From positions 1-7,839 of the forward strand of contig CALCKS010000316.1 in NCBI GenBank assembly GCA_937965895.1: a DNA stretch of 7,839 nt, in the 5' to 3' direction. This DNA is from an uncultured Campylobacter sp. GTDB lineage: Bacteria > Campylobacterota > Campylobacteria > Campylobacterales > Campylobacteraceae. Positions 1 to 6,280 of this stretch are shown here, piece after piece. The notes below the pieces were generated by a model, which was not told the DNA's origin, did no database searches, and worked only from the letters and a program-made list of their open reading frames with translations. The position numbers and the translations under genes were made by a program. Position 1 is the first letter of the stretch. Each line of letters starts with the position of its first letter.

Positions 1-1507
1 TACCCTTAGCCTCGACCTCGTAGTTTAGCCTGTTGGCTTCAGCCGTTATCTTTATGGCTTCGGCTTCTGCGGTAGCTTTGATCTTTAGCGCTTCGCTTGT
101 GCCCATCGCTTTGATTTTAGCAGCTTCGGCTAGGTTTTCCTCGGCCTCTTTTTCAGCCTTTGCGGCGACGGTTTTTTCGATAGATAGCTGCTCGGCGTCT
201 TGCTGTGCTTCGATTAGAGCTAGCTTTTTGATACGTTCGGCTTGTTCTATTTCGGAGGCGGTTTTGATCTTTTCCAGCGATGCGGCTTCTAGCGCCTTTT
301 TCTCGTTGGCTAGGGTTTTAGCCACGGCTTCTTCTTCGACTTTTTTAGCGATTTCGATATTTTTGCTCTGATTTGCCAGCTCAATGACTTTTTCCTTTTC
401 TATCTCGGCTTCTTTGACAACTCTGGCCTTTTGCACCTCCACCGTTTCTATGGTTTTGGCCTTTTCGATTTCAGCCTGTTCGATGGCTTTGTGAGCGGCG
501 ATCCTGACCTCTTCAACTTCTTGATTTTTCTTGGCTATCTCGATGTTTTTGTTTTGAGTGGCGATTTCGAGAGCTTTTTCCTTTTCGATCTCGGTTTCTT
601 TGATAGCCTTTGCTTTGTTTATCTGCGCCTCTTCGATAGCTTTGTTCGCGACGATCTTGGCTTCTTCGGCCTCTTTTCGCCTACTTTCGGCCTCTTTTGC
701 TCTTAGCGCCTCTTGCTCGGCTTGGAAATTTGCTATTTTTGTTTGCTGCGTAGCTTCAGCCTCGGCTTGTTTTCTTTGGATTTCAAATTTCTCCGACTGC
801 GTTTCGTAGTTTTTCTGTGCGATTTGCACCTCAGTCGAGCGTTCGATATCGTTTCGTAGCTTTTTGCGCTCCTCGATAGTCTGCGTTAAACTAGTCAAAC
901 CCTCAGCGTCAAAGGCGTTGTTTTCGTTAAAAAACTCTTTTGCCGTTTGATCAAGCGACGTAAGAGATACGGACTCTAGTTGAAGGCCGTTTTTAGATAG
1001 ATCGGCTTCGATAGCATTTTTGACCTGTGAGCTAAACTCATCCCTTTTTTCGTGTAGTTCCTTCATCTCCATCGAGCTTGCCACCGAGCGGAGCGTAGCG
1101 ATGAGCTTGCCTTCTATCAGCCCGGTTAGCTCTCTTAGATCGACCGTTTTTTTACCCAGCGTCTGCGCCGCGCGCGAGATAGACTCTCTATCCTCACCCA
1201 CTCTGATATAAAAATCAGCCGTGATATCCACGCGCATCCTATCTTTGGTTATGAAGCTATCGCTTTTAGAGCGAGCTACCGTGACCTTCATCGACTGCAT
1301 ATTTATGTCGATATAATCATGCAGTATAGGCAGTATCAGTGCGCCGCCATCTACGACGACCTTTTCGCCGCCAAAGCCCGTTCGTACGAACGTAAGCTCC
1401 TTTGTCGTCTTTCGGTAAAGCCTTGAAAAGACGATACCCAAAATGATGATAGAAAAGAGTCCTATGCCGACAAATACGGCCAAAGAAGTCATCCCGTCAA
1501 AATTCAT
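1..1507 (-). CDS. yqiK: Flotillin-family (SPFH/band 7) membrane protein, YqiK type, 3' end outside window
   Basis: Translating the minus strand from the ATG at 1507 gives 502 codons with no stop before the window edge, so the C-terminus is missing. Residues about 7-26 are one hydrophobic membrane anchor, followed by basic RLYRK. Residues about 35-200 fit an SPFH/band 7 domain (VDGGALILPIL; ADFYIRV; DLRELTGLIEGKL). From about 205 to the edge it is a long Glu/Lys/Ala-rich coiled coil, with AEAEAIKITAEANRLNYEVE near the end, as in flotillins. E. coli YqiK is about 550 residues, so roughly 50 are probably lost. AAGGAG lies 7 bases before the ATG and fixes the start. The gene follows yqiJ by 24 bases, the same order as E. 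coli yqiJ-yqiK. Flotillins oligomerise on the inner membrane and organise lipid microdomains; the specific role here is unknown. Family assignment is firm; the name yqiK rests on the yqiJ neighbour. Confidence 0.9.
   Translation of the reverse strand, partial: MNFDGMTSLAVFVGIGLFSIIILGIVFSRLYRKTTKELTFVRTGFGGEKVVVDGGALILPILHDYIDINMQSMKVTVARSKSDSFITKDRMRVDITADFYIRVGEDRESISRAAQTLGKKTVDLRELTGLIEGKLIATLRSVASSMEMKELHEKRDEFSSQVKNAIEADLSKNGLQLESVSLTSLDQTAKEFFNENNAFDAEGLTSLTQTIEERKKLRNDIERSTEVQIAQKNYETQSEKFEIQRKQAEAEATQQTKIANFQAEQEALRAKEAESRRKEAEEAKIVANKAIEEAQINKAKAIKETEIEKEKALEIATQNKNIEIAKKNQEVEEVRIAAHKAIEQAEIEKAKTIETVEVQKARVVKEAEIEKEKVIELANQSKNIEIAKKVEEEAVAKTLANEKKALEAASLEKIKTASEIEQAERIKKLALIEAQQDAEQLSIEKTVAAKAEKEAEENLAEAAKIKAMGTSEALKIKATAEAEAIKITAEANRLNYEVEAKG
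341..592 (-). repeat. Internal coiled-coil repeat in the flotillin stalk (two 22-residue units, 62-residue spacing)
   Basis: Residues 306-327 (bases 527-592) and 368-389 (bases 341-406) of the flotillin are near copies. They begin EIEKEK and end KNIEIAKK, with 17 of 22 residues the same, exactly 186 bases apart. The DNA copies differ mainly at third positions, so the repeat is old or held by selection on the protein. It is probably part of the periodic helical stalk of flotillins. Confidence 0.7.
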
Positions 1508-1531
1508 ACTATTCTCCTTAGATTAAATTTA

Positions 1532-2149
1532 TTATTTTTTCTTGATGTAAAAGTTATTTTTATCGATCCTAACGATAAGCGCGACATCGCCTTTTACAAG
1601 CTCTTTTTCATCGGCAGCCCTTGCAAAAACGAAACGTTCTTTTCCATTTTTATCCGCAACCTTAACGTCGCCGCCTTGCTCTTTGGTTATTTTATAGTCC
1701 TTTACTTCGCATTCGCACCCAAGAAGCTCCTTTTTGCTAAAGGCCGACGTTTGCACCTGAGGCAGGTATTTTGCCGCTAGCAGACTAACCCATCTAGTCC
1801 ATGCCAAAGCGATAAAAAACGAAACCGCAGCGATAACCGCGCTCATATACCACGCAGGCAAGGCTAAGCCGTAAAAAACGCTAACGATAAAAAGCCCGCA
1901 CGCTCCAAAACTCATAAGCAAAATCCCGTAAAAAACGGTGCTAGGCACGCCGCCCTTGTTTGCCCACGCTAGCAGCTCGGTACCGGGCGCATCGATGCTC
2001 TCGGCTCCGTCAAACAGCCCGTTTAGCGGCTCAAGCACCGAAAATCCAGTCATCATCAAAATAACCTCAAGCAAGGCAAAAACTACAACGATAATCAGCG
2101 GAACGGAAAATATAAGATTGTTGCCAAGAAGCTCTAAAATTTGATCCAT
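1532..2149 (-). CDS. yqiJ: YqiJ-family inner-membrane protein with C-terminal OB-fold domain
   Basis: 205 residues from an ATG with AAAAGG about 6 bases upstream. Hydrophobic segments at about 12-34, 71-95 and 99-125 suggest three membrane spans. From about 133 to the end is a soluble beta-rich part: LLGCECEVKDYKI, then KNGKERFVFARA, then LVKGDVALIVRID and FYIKK. This has the layout of the NfeD-like OB fold (G-x-G start, 'A' strand, 'GD-V-LIV' strand, final Tyr strand). Length and layout match E. coli YqiJ (about 209 residues). NfeD-like proteins are encoded next to flotillins across bacteria and are thought to partner them in the membrane. Here the gene ends 24 bases before the flotillin, so the two are almost certainly cotranscribed. 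The exact biochemical role is not known. Confidence 0.88.
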   Translation of the reverse strand: MDQILELLGNNLIFSVPLIIVVVFALLEVILMMTGFSVLEPLNGLFDGAESIDAPGTELLAWANKGGVPSTVFYGILLMSFGACGLFIVSVFYGLALPAWYMSAVIAAVSFFIALAWTRWVSLLAAKYLPQVQTSAFSKKELLGCECEVKDYKITKEQGGDVKVADKNGKERFVFARAADEKELVKGDVALIVRIDKNNFYIKKK

Positions 2150-2181
2150 TGTTTACCTTTTTTTAAATTTTGTCGCTTGCG

Positions 2182-2197
2182 AGGTCAAATTTGACCT
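2182..2197. repeat. 16-bp perfect palindrome in the telA-yqiJ gap
   Basis: AGGTCAAATTTGACCT is a perfect palindrome, centred in the 58-base gap between the telA stop and the yqiJ start. As RNA it could form a 6-bp stem with an AATT loop. No T-run follows on the minus strand, so it is not a classic terminator. It could be a processing or attenuation hairpin, a protein site, or an extension of the common CAAATTTG word. Confidence 0.6.
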
Positions 2198-2207
2198 TAG
2201 CTCCGCT

Positions 2208-3275
2208 TTATTCTATGCTATACACGTCGCTTTGCTCTATTTTTTCTAGCTTATTTACCTTGCTTTCTAGCGTCTTACTCATCTGCGCGATTTTAGCGAT
2301 ATTTTCTTTCATCTTCGGCAGCGCCTCGTTTTTAAAATTTTCTATCTTATCTAGCGAATCTATCATCAAATTTATCGCTTTTTCGAGGCTCTCGTTATCT
2401 AGCGCGCCGCCTGCGACCTTTGCCGTCACTTCTGTCGCCGTATCGTTTACGTCCTGTGCGTTTTTTAGGATGACGTCGCTAGCTAGCTTGTCCATCTCAG
2501 AAACGGCTTTTAGCTGCTTTTTGCCCTCCTGCGCTGCGCTTGCGATGTAGACGTTGGTTTTTAGCGCGGTTATGCTAGTTGTGATCGTGTTTTGCGTAGC
2601 GAAACTTAAAAGCGAGTTATTGTGCTTGATAGTAGCGTAGTTTGCGAGGCTTTGCTGCATCACGACTAGCACTTGACGCAAATTTTGCAGATGCATACGG
2701 ATGTAAAATAGCGCCTCTTCGAGGAGAAATTTTTTCTGCTCTTCGTCTGTTTGATTTGCCGCTAAATTTTCGATGAGCTCGTCTGTTTTGCTTAAAATTT
2801 CTATCTTGCCTTTTAGGCTTTCGATGATGAGCGAGAGCTCTTTTTGCTTCTCGGAGATTTCGGCGTTTCTAGCTTCTAAAACGTTTATCGAGTGCTTTAA
2901 ATTTGCCGTTATTTCTTCAAACAAGCTTGACACGCTTTGATATTTGCTAGCAAGTTCGGCGGCTAGGTCTTTGCCGAGCAAGAAATTTATAAATTTCGCG
3001 CCCAGTCCGCCCTCTTTCATCTTGTCGCTTGCTTTGATGAGCTCGGCGGAGTATTTTTTGACCGACTTTAGCGACTCGCCGACCGAGTTTCCCACGCTTT
3101 GACTCATACTAAGCAAGTCGCCGACCTTCATATCCATATCGCCGTTTAGCTTCTCAAACTCGCCTAGTTCGTCTTTGCCGAACGATACGATAAATTCTTT
3201 GGGATCGTTAAACTCTTTCCTTTTTTCTATGAGTAAGGCGACGACGTCTTGAGGCGTTTTAGCGATTTGATTCAA
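2208..3275 (-). CDS. TelA/YaaN-family protein ('toxic anion resistance' family)
   Basis: 355 residues, almost all helical and coiled coil. The family core is at residues about 90-280: FINFLLGKDLAAELASKYQS, a helical stretch, R200 followed by QVLVVMQQSL, then IKHNNSLL and the polar helix ending MDKLASDVIL. These fit the TelA family (TelA/KlaA of plasmid RK2, YaaN of Bacillus). Members are tied to tellurite and other toxic-agent tolerance and sit in stress-response neighbourhoods; the molecular mechanism is poorly known. No signal peptide or membrane span is seen, so it should be cytoplasmic or peripheral. The start is TTG at 3275, chosen because AAAGGA lies 6 bases before it and a TATAAT box lies just upstream; the first internal ATG is only at residue 46. 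It is the first gene of the operon with yqiJ and the flotillin, which suggests a shared membrane-stress role (inference). Confidence 0.85.
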   Translation of the reverse strand: MNQIAKTPQDVVALLIEKRKEFNDPKEFIVSFGKDELGEFEKLNGDMDMKVGDLLSMSQSVGNSVGESLKSVKKYSAELIKASDKMKEGGLGAKFINFLLGKDLAAELASKYQSVSSLFEEITANLKHSINVLEARNAEISEKQKELSLIIESLKGKIEILSKTDELIENLAANQTDEEQKKFLLEEALFYIRMHLQNLRQVLVVMQQSLANYATIKHNNSLLSFATQNTITTSITALKTNVYIASAAQEGKKQLKAVSEMDKLASDVILKNAQDVNDTATEVTAKVAGGALDNESLEKAINLMIDSLDKIENFKNEALPKMKENIAKIAQMSKTLESKVNKLEKIEQSDVYSIE

Positions 3276-3304
3276 AGCTTGTCCTTTACTTAAATTTGAG
3301 AGTT

Positions 3305-3310
3305 ATTATA
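3305..3310 (-). promoter_or_regulatory. -10 box (TATAAT) of the telA-yqiJ-yqiK operon
   Basis: Minus-strand reading gives TTTAGTTATAAT, a perfect -10 preceded by the T-rich stretch usual in Campylobacter, which often lacks a -35. Transcription would start near 3298, giving a leader of about 23 bases before the TTG start at 3275. No other strong promoter was seen before yqiJ or the flotillin. Confidence 0.65.
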
Positions 3311-3351
3311 ACTAAATTTGTACGCTTTTTGCAGACTTGATAATAAACTTC

Positions 3352-3368
3352 TATGCTTTATTAGCATA
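3352..3368. promoter_or_regulatory. Inverted repeat between the divergent telA and moeA promoters (possible operator)
   Basis: TATGCT, five bases, AGCATA: a perfect 6-bp inverted repeat. It sits between the telA -10 at 3305-3310 and the proposed moeA -10 at 3387-3392. A dimeric regulator could bind here and influence both directions, but no regulator gene is present in the window. The arms are AT-rich, so chance is not excluded. Confidence 0.3.
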
Positions 3369-3386
3369 ATTTACGATTAAATTTAG

Positions 3387-3392
3387 TAAAAT
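3387..3392 (+). promoter_or_regulatory. Possible -10 box (TAAAAT) for moeA
   Basis: TTTAGTAAAAT resembles a Campylobacter extended -10. A start near 3399 would place the whole structured leader (3412-3508) in the transcript. An alternative -10 is CATAAT at 3365-3370. No convincing -35 is seen for either. Confidence 0.4.
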
Positions 3393-3411
3393 CGGCAGAA
3401 ATATTCCAGAC

Positions 3412-3520
3412 GGATTGTATGTAGTTTAAATAGGTTGCGGCGGATACTACGGGAGCGGACTGGTCGTCCGTGACCAGAGTGTCCTAGCCGAAAACTATTT
3501 AAAATCCAGCCGAGCCGGGG
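3412..3520 (+). ncRNA. Structured 5' leader of moeA, candidate cis-regulatory RNA of unrecognised class
   Basis: The leader can fold as nested stems. TTTAAATAG (3425-3433) pairs with CTATTTAAA (3495-3503), nine perfect pairs. CGGC (3438-3441) pairs with GCCG (3487-3490). CTGGTC (3460-3465) pairs with GACCAG (3472-3477) around loop GTCCGT, extended by GGA/TCC with a bulge. An exclusive alternative is CGGAC (3456-3460) with GTCCG (3466-3470). AGCCG occurs three times (3486, 3508, 3513), giving alternative partners for CGGC, the last close to the ribosome binding site. GC content rises sharply here against AT-rich flanks. The position before a molybdenum cofactor gene suggests metabolite or metal sensing (inference). 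I cannot match it to the Moco riboswitch or another named class. Against this, bases 3430-3540 are also open in frame with moeA, though without a normal start codon. Confidence 0.45.
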
Positions 3521-3540
3521 AATCAAAAAAGGATAAAAAA

Positions 3541-4737
3541 ATGAAAGAATTTATGAGTTACGAGGCCTCTCTTGAAATTTTACGCTCTACGCTGGTCCCC
3601 TGGGACCGCGTAGAAAAGGTCACGCTCACGCAAGCGCTCGATCGCCACATCGCCGTAGATATCGCGGCGCAGGATAATTACCCGGAGCGTCCCGTCTCCG
3701 CTATGGACGGCTACGCATTTGCGTGGAGGGAGGATTTGAGCGAGCTTGAGCTCATCACCGACCTGCCCGCAGGCAGCGATAAAGGCCTAAAGGTCGAGGG
3801 CGTAAAATGCGTTAAAACCTTCACCGGCTCGCTGATGAGCGAAGGTACCGACACGCTAATCCCGGTCGAAAACGTCGAGGTCGTAGGTAGCAAGGTCGTG
3901 ATCAAAAAGCCCGTGCCAAAGGGCTTTGCCGTACGCGAGGTCGGCGAAAGCTACAAAAAAGGCGAAATCCTAATCAAAAAAGGTGCGACAATAGGCTACG
4001 CCGAGACCGCGTTGCTAGCCGAGCTTGGGATCTTTAACGTTAGCGTATTCGTGCGGCCGCGAGTCGCGGTGCTAGCTACCGGAAGCGAGATAAAAGACCT
4101 CGGCGAACCGCTAGAAAACGCCGCGCAAATCCACAGCTCAAACCACGTAGGCATCGCGGCCATGGTGCGCAAAATGGGCGGCGAACCCGTGCTGTGCGAG
4201 ATAGTGCGCGACCGCGCCGAGCTCGTAAAAGACGCCATCGTCCGCGCGCTAAAATCAGCCGACGTCCTCGTCACCACCGGCGGCATCAGCATGGGCGACT
4301 ACGACTTCGTAAAAGGCGCTCTGGGCGAAAATTTCGACATTATCATCGACGGCGCCGCGATCAAGCCTGGCCGCCACATCAAGGTCGCAAAAGCGGGCGA
4401 AAAATATATATTTGCGCTGCCGGGCTTTCCGTACTCGGCGATGGTGATGTGCGTGCTCTACGTGCGCGTGCTGCTAAATGCGTGGTTTGGAGCTAGTGAG
4501 CCTAAAATCACGGCCATCATGGACGAGGACTACAAAAAGCGCTCGCCGTTTTTGGAGTTTACGGCGGTAAATTTAGTCAATCGCGACGGCAAAATTTACG
4601 TAAATCTGGGCGGCAAGAAGCTGGGCAGCTCGGCGATCGTAAACAATCTCACAAATGACGCCGCGCTTTTAATCATCCCTAAAGAGACAGAATTTATAGC
4701 AAAGGGCGAGATAGTCGAAGTACTGAAAATGGTCTAA
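3541..4737 (+). CDS. moeA: Molybdopterin molybdenumtransferase MoeA
   Basis: 398 residues, close to E. coli MoeA (411). It inserts molybdate into adenylylated molybdopterin in the last step of Moco synthesis, in the cytoplasm, supplying enzymes such as formate dehydrogenase and nitrate reductase. Signatures: SAMDGYA at 53-59 (D56 matches the conserved catalytic-region Asp), FTGSLMSEGTDTLIPVE at 94-110, VAVLATGSEI at 175-184, TTGGISMGDYDFV at 245-257, KPGRH at 275-279, LPGFPYSA at 303-310, and a domain IV beta-barrel from about 325 to the end. All domains are present, so the gene looks functional. The start at 3541 has AGGA at 3530-3533, seven bases upstream; the ATG at 3553 is a worse fit. 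It is preceded by a structured leader and followed after 24 bases by a broken gene. Its last 68 codons are duplicated at 5761. Confidence 0.96.
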   Translation: MKEFMSYEASLEILRSTLVPWDRVEKVTLTQALDRHIAVDIAAQDNYPERPVSAMDGYAFAWREDLSELELITDLPAGSDKGLKVEGVKCVKTFTGSLMSEGTDTLIPVENVEVVGSKVVIKKPVPKGFAVREVGESYKKGEILIKKGATIGYAETALLAELGIFNVSVFVRPRVAVLATGSEIKDLGEPLENAAQIHSSNHVGIAAMVRKMGGEPVLCEIVRDRAELVKDAIVRALKSADVLVTTGGISMGDYDFVKGALGENFDIIIDGAAIKPGRHIKVAKAGEKYIFALPGFPYSAMVMCVLYVRVLLNAWFGASEPKITAIMDEDYKKRSPFLEFTAVNLVNRDGKIYVNLGGKKLGSSAIVNNLTNDAALLIIPKETEFIAKGEIVEVLKMV

Positions 4738-4740
4738 ATT
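4531..4740 (+). repeat. Direct repeat, copy A: 3' end of intact moeA
   Basis: Codons 331 to the stop of moeA plus a few bases after it recur at 5761-5988. From the Pro-Phe-Leu-Glu-Phe codons to the stop I count 21 differences in 192 bases (about 89% identity), without gaps. The copies lie about 1.23 kb apart in the same orientation. Confidence 0.92.
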
Positions 4741-4761
4741 TAAGTAATTTAAAGGCTGATA

Positions 4762-5743
4762 ATGAGTGAAATTTTAGAGCAAATTTACGAGATAGAAAAC
4801 CTCGCCGAACTAGAAATTTTTCTGCGCACCCGGGATCAAATTTTAATCCGCGAGCGGCTGCTGGGCGAATTTGACCGCTACGCCTTTTATAAAAACGCTA
4901 GCGAGTGGAACAGGGCCGTTAAAATTTGCGAATGCCTAGCGATCGTAGGCTGGGGCGAGCGCGAGAGCTTAGAGGCGCTGCGCGGGAAATTTTACAACGG
5001 TTATGCGATGACCTATTTTTTAAGTGCGCACGGCGAGGCGCGCTTTATAGAAGCTATGTGGTCGAAACGCAAAACGGGGCTTACGATGCAAGACAGCGAT
5101 ACGTTTTTTTCACGAAAGCCCGGATGCGGCGGGCAAAACGCTCGCACGCCCCGTGAAAGAGGACATTTGTGACCTCAAGCTAAACAGCCGGCGCAACTGG
5201 ATAGCCAAAAATCCGGTCCGCATCACGCGCGCTATCAGCAACTGCTACGAAAACTCGCGCGCCGTGATAGAAAGCCTCTTTGCGGATCTACAACCAGCGC
5301 TTAACGCCAAAATGCGCCCTGAAATTTACGGTTACGCGATCAACTACATCAAGCTATCGTGCGCATTTAGCTTCTCGGATTACGGCTGCAAAACAAACTA
5401 CATCATCGCACCCGATAAGCCGCGCCTAAGCTCGCAGCGTGCGTGGGAGCTGATACACGAGATGATGAGCGAGGAGGAGCGGCGGGCGGGCGGTTACTAT
5501 CTGCGAAATAGATTTGAGTATGCGCCGTTTAGAAAAGATACGGGCAAAACGGGCGCGCAGATATATTTTGAGCGCGAGTTTAGCGAGCTTTCGCACGCAG
5601 AGTAAAAGCAAAAAATAAGCGAGTATTTTTTAACGGCGCTAAAGCAGATCGCGCAAAAGCAAAGCAAGCTTGAGTATGATTTCGCCGCGATGATAGAGAA
5701 TTTTAGTAAAATTTTAGGCGAGTGGGTAGAGGCTAAAATTTAG
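4762..5743 (+). pseudogene. Broken unrecognised gene: frameshift at T7 and an in-frame TAA
   Basis: The start is ATG 4762 with AAAGG six bases upstream, 24 bases after moeA. The first frame reads to about 5110 (ending ...TMQDSDTFF). Removing one base from the seven-T run at 5104-5110 moves it into the next frame, continuing HESPDAAGKTLARPVKEDIC to a TAA at 5603-5605. In that same frame the coding look resumes at once (KQKISEYFLTALKQIAQKQS) and ends at TAG 5741. With both lesions repaired the protein would be about 326 residues: soluble, charged, helical, with no signal peptide or membrane span. I do not recognise the family. A CAA at the TAA would restore EQKQK. Alternatives: sequencing error at T7, phase variation, or a real shorter protein from GTG 5153, which lacks a good ribosome site. 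Two independent lesions favour a pseudogene. Confidence 0.72.
5104..5110 (+). other. Frameshift site: run of seven T
   Basis: ACG followed by seven T and CACGAA. Six T would join the upstream frame (...DSDTFF) to the downstream frame (HESPDAAGKT...). Seven is short for phase variation, but it is the only homopolymer at the frame switch. Confidence 0.6.
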
Positions 5744-5748
5744 CCGCT

Positions 5749-5985
5749 TTGATATTAAATTACAAAAAGCGCCAAAATACCGCAGTTGCAGCGCCGTTTT
5801 TGGAGTTTATGGCAGTAAATTTGATCAATCGAGACGGCAAAATTTACGTAAATTTAGACGGCAAAAAGCTGGGCAGCTCGGCGATCGTAAATAACCTAAC
5901 AAACGACGCCGCGCTTTTAATCATCCCAAAAGAAACCGAATTTATCGCAAAGTGCGAGATGGTCGAAGTGCTGAAAATGGTTTAA
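5749..5985 (+). pseudogene. Detached moeA domain IV fragment (partial second moeA copy)
   Basis: Bases 5761-5985 encode YKKR, seven extra residues (QNTAVAA), then a 63-residue match to the C-terminus of the upstream MoeA, ending VEVLKMV at a stop. Only the last beta-barrel domain is present; the catalytic domains are absent. The only upstream start in frame is a TTG at 5749 with no ribosome site, so it is probably untranslated. Of about 20 changed codons, about 15 are synonymous; the replacements are T to M, V to I, G to D, G to C and I to M. That pattern implies divergence while still under protein-level selection, so the fragment likely comes from a once complete moeA, not from recent slippage. 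It starts 18 bases after the broken gene ends. Confidence 0.88.
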
Positions 5986-5988
5986 ATT
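5761..5988 (+). repeat. Direct repeat, copy B: moeA 3' end
   Basis: Partner of 4531-4740. Copy B has a net 18-base insertion after AAAAAGCGC, itself flanked by short AGCGCC repeats. Similarity starts abruptly at TAC 5761 and fades just after the stop codon. Confidence 0.9.
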
Positions 5989-6013
5989 TGAGGTTAAATT
6001 TGAGTTGCGGCGT

Positions 6014-6055
6014 TTGCGGTTGAGGGTAAATTTGGTGGTCAAATTTGAGCCGCAA
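6014..6055. repeat. Nested inverted repeat after the moeA fragment
   Basis: TTGCGG (6014-6019) pairs with CCGCAA (6050-6055), and inside it AAATTTG (6028-6034) pairs with CAAATTT (6040-6046) around a five-base loop. No T-run follows, so it is a hairpin rather than a normal terminator. Confidence 0.45.
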
Positions 6056-6072
6056 GAGTGGCGCATTTTCAC

Positions 6073-6093
6073 AAAAAAAGGCCGTAAATCGGC
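6073..6093 (-). terminator. Weak minus-strand terminator-like hairpin
   Basis: Read on the minus strand: GCCG, ATTTA, CGGC, one C, then seven T. The stem is only four pairs. It could stop transcripts from the rdgB/HAD side. Confidence 0.3.
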
Positions 6094-6111
6094 TTAAATT
6101 TAAGCTAAAAC

Positions 6112-6140
6112 AAATAGCACAGAGTTTGCTATTTTTATTT
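6112..6140 (+). terminator. Rho-independent terminator closing the moeA block
   Basis: AAATAGCA (6112-6119), seven-base loop, TGCTATTT (6127-6134): eight perfect pairs, running into TTTTTATTT. The minus strand has TTTGTTTT after the same stem, so it may work in both directions. It lies about 130 bases after the moeA fragment stop. Confidence 0.65.
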
Positions 6141-6280
6141 ACGCTGACCCGGTTTAAACGCACGCCGGATCAATTTATATGAGCTGCATAAATTTGGAGC
6201 CGTTACGACAAGGACAAACAAAATTAAGCTTAACTAAAAAGCGCCTAGCAAATTTGGCTCAAACATTACGGCGCCAAATT

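Noticed and set aside
33..1211. Several plus-strand frames of 60-110 codons rich in Ser, Ala and Phe
   Set aside because: They lie opposite the flotillin coiled coil; the composition is the antisense image of Glu/Lys/Ala codons, with no ribosome sites or family motifs.
1938..2550. Plus-strand frames opposite yqiJ and telA
   Set aside because: They are shadows of strongly supported minus-strand genes.
3412..3520. tRNA-Sec or 4.5S SRP RNA in the moeA leader
   Set aside because: There is no T-loop GGTTCRA or CCA-type acceptor and no conserved SRP domain IV core; the stem layout does not fit either.
3711..4496. Other-frame ORFs within moeA
   Set aside because: MoeA motifs run uninterrupted through the whole region in the moeA frame; the alternatives are Arg- or Ser-rich shadows.
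5104..5110. Programmed ribosomal frameshift at T7
   Set aside because: No supporting downstream structure or known family, and the separate in-frame TAA would still truncate the product.
5153..5605. An independent 150-residue gene starting at GTG 5153
   Set aside because: No good ribosome site; the frame has coding character upstream of the GTG back to the T7 run, and also beyond the TAA, so it is better read as the middle of a broken gene.
4531..5988. Insertion sequence or composite transposon bounded by the direct repeats
   Set aside because: The repeats are moeA coding sequence; there is no transposase, terminal inverted repeat or target duplication.
5942..6163. 73-residue minus-strand ORF
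   Set aside because: It crosses the terminator hairpin and reads antisense into the moeA fragment; its sequence reflects AAATTT words.
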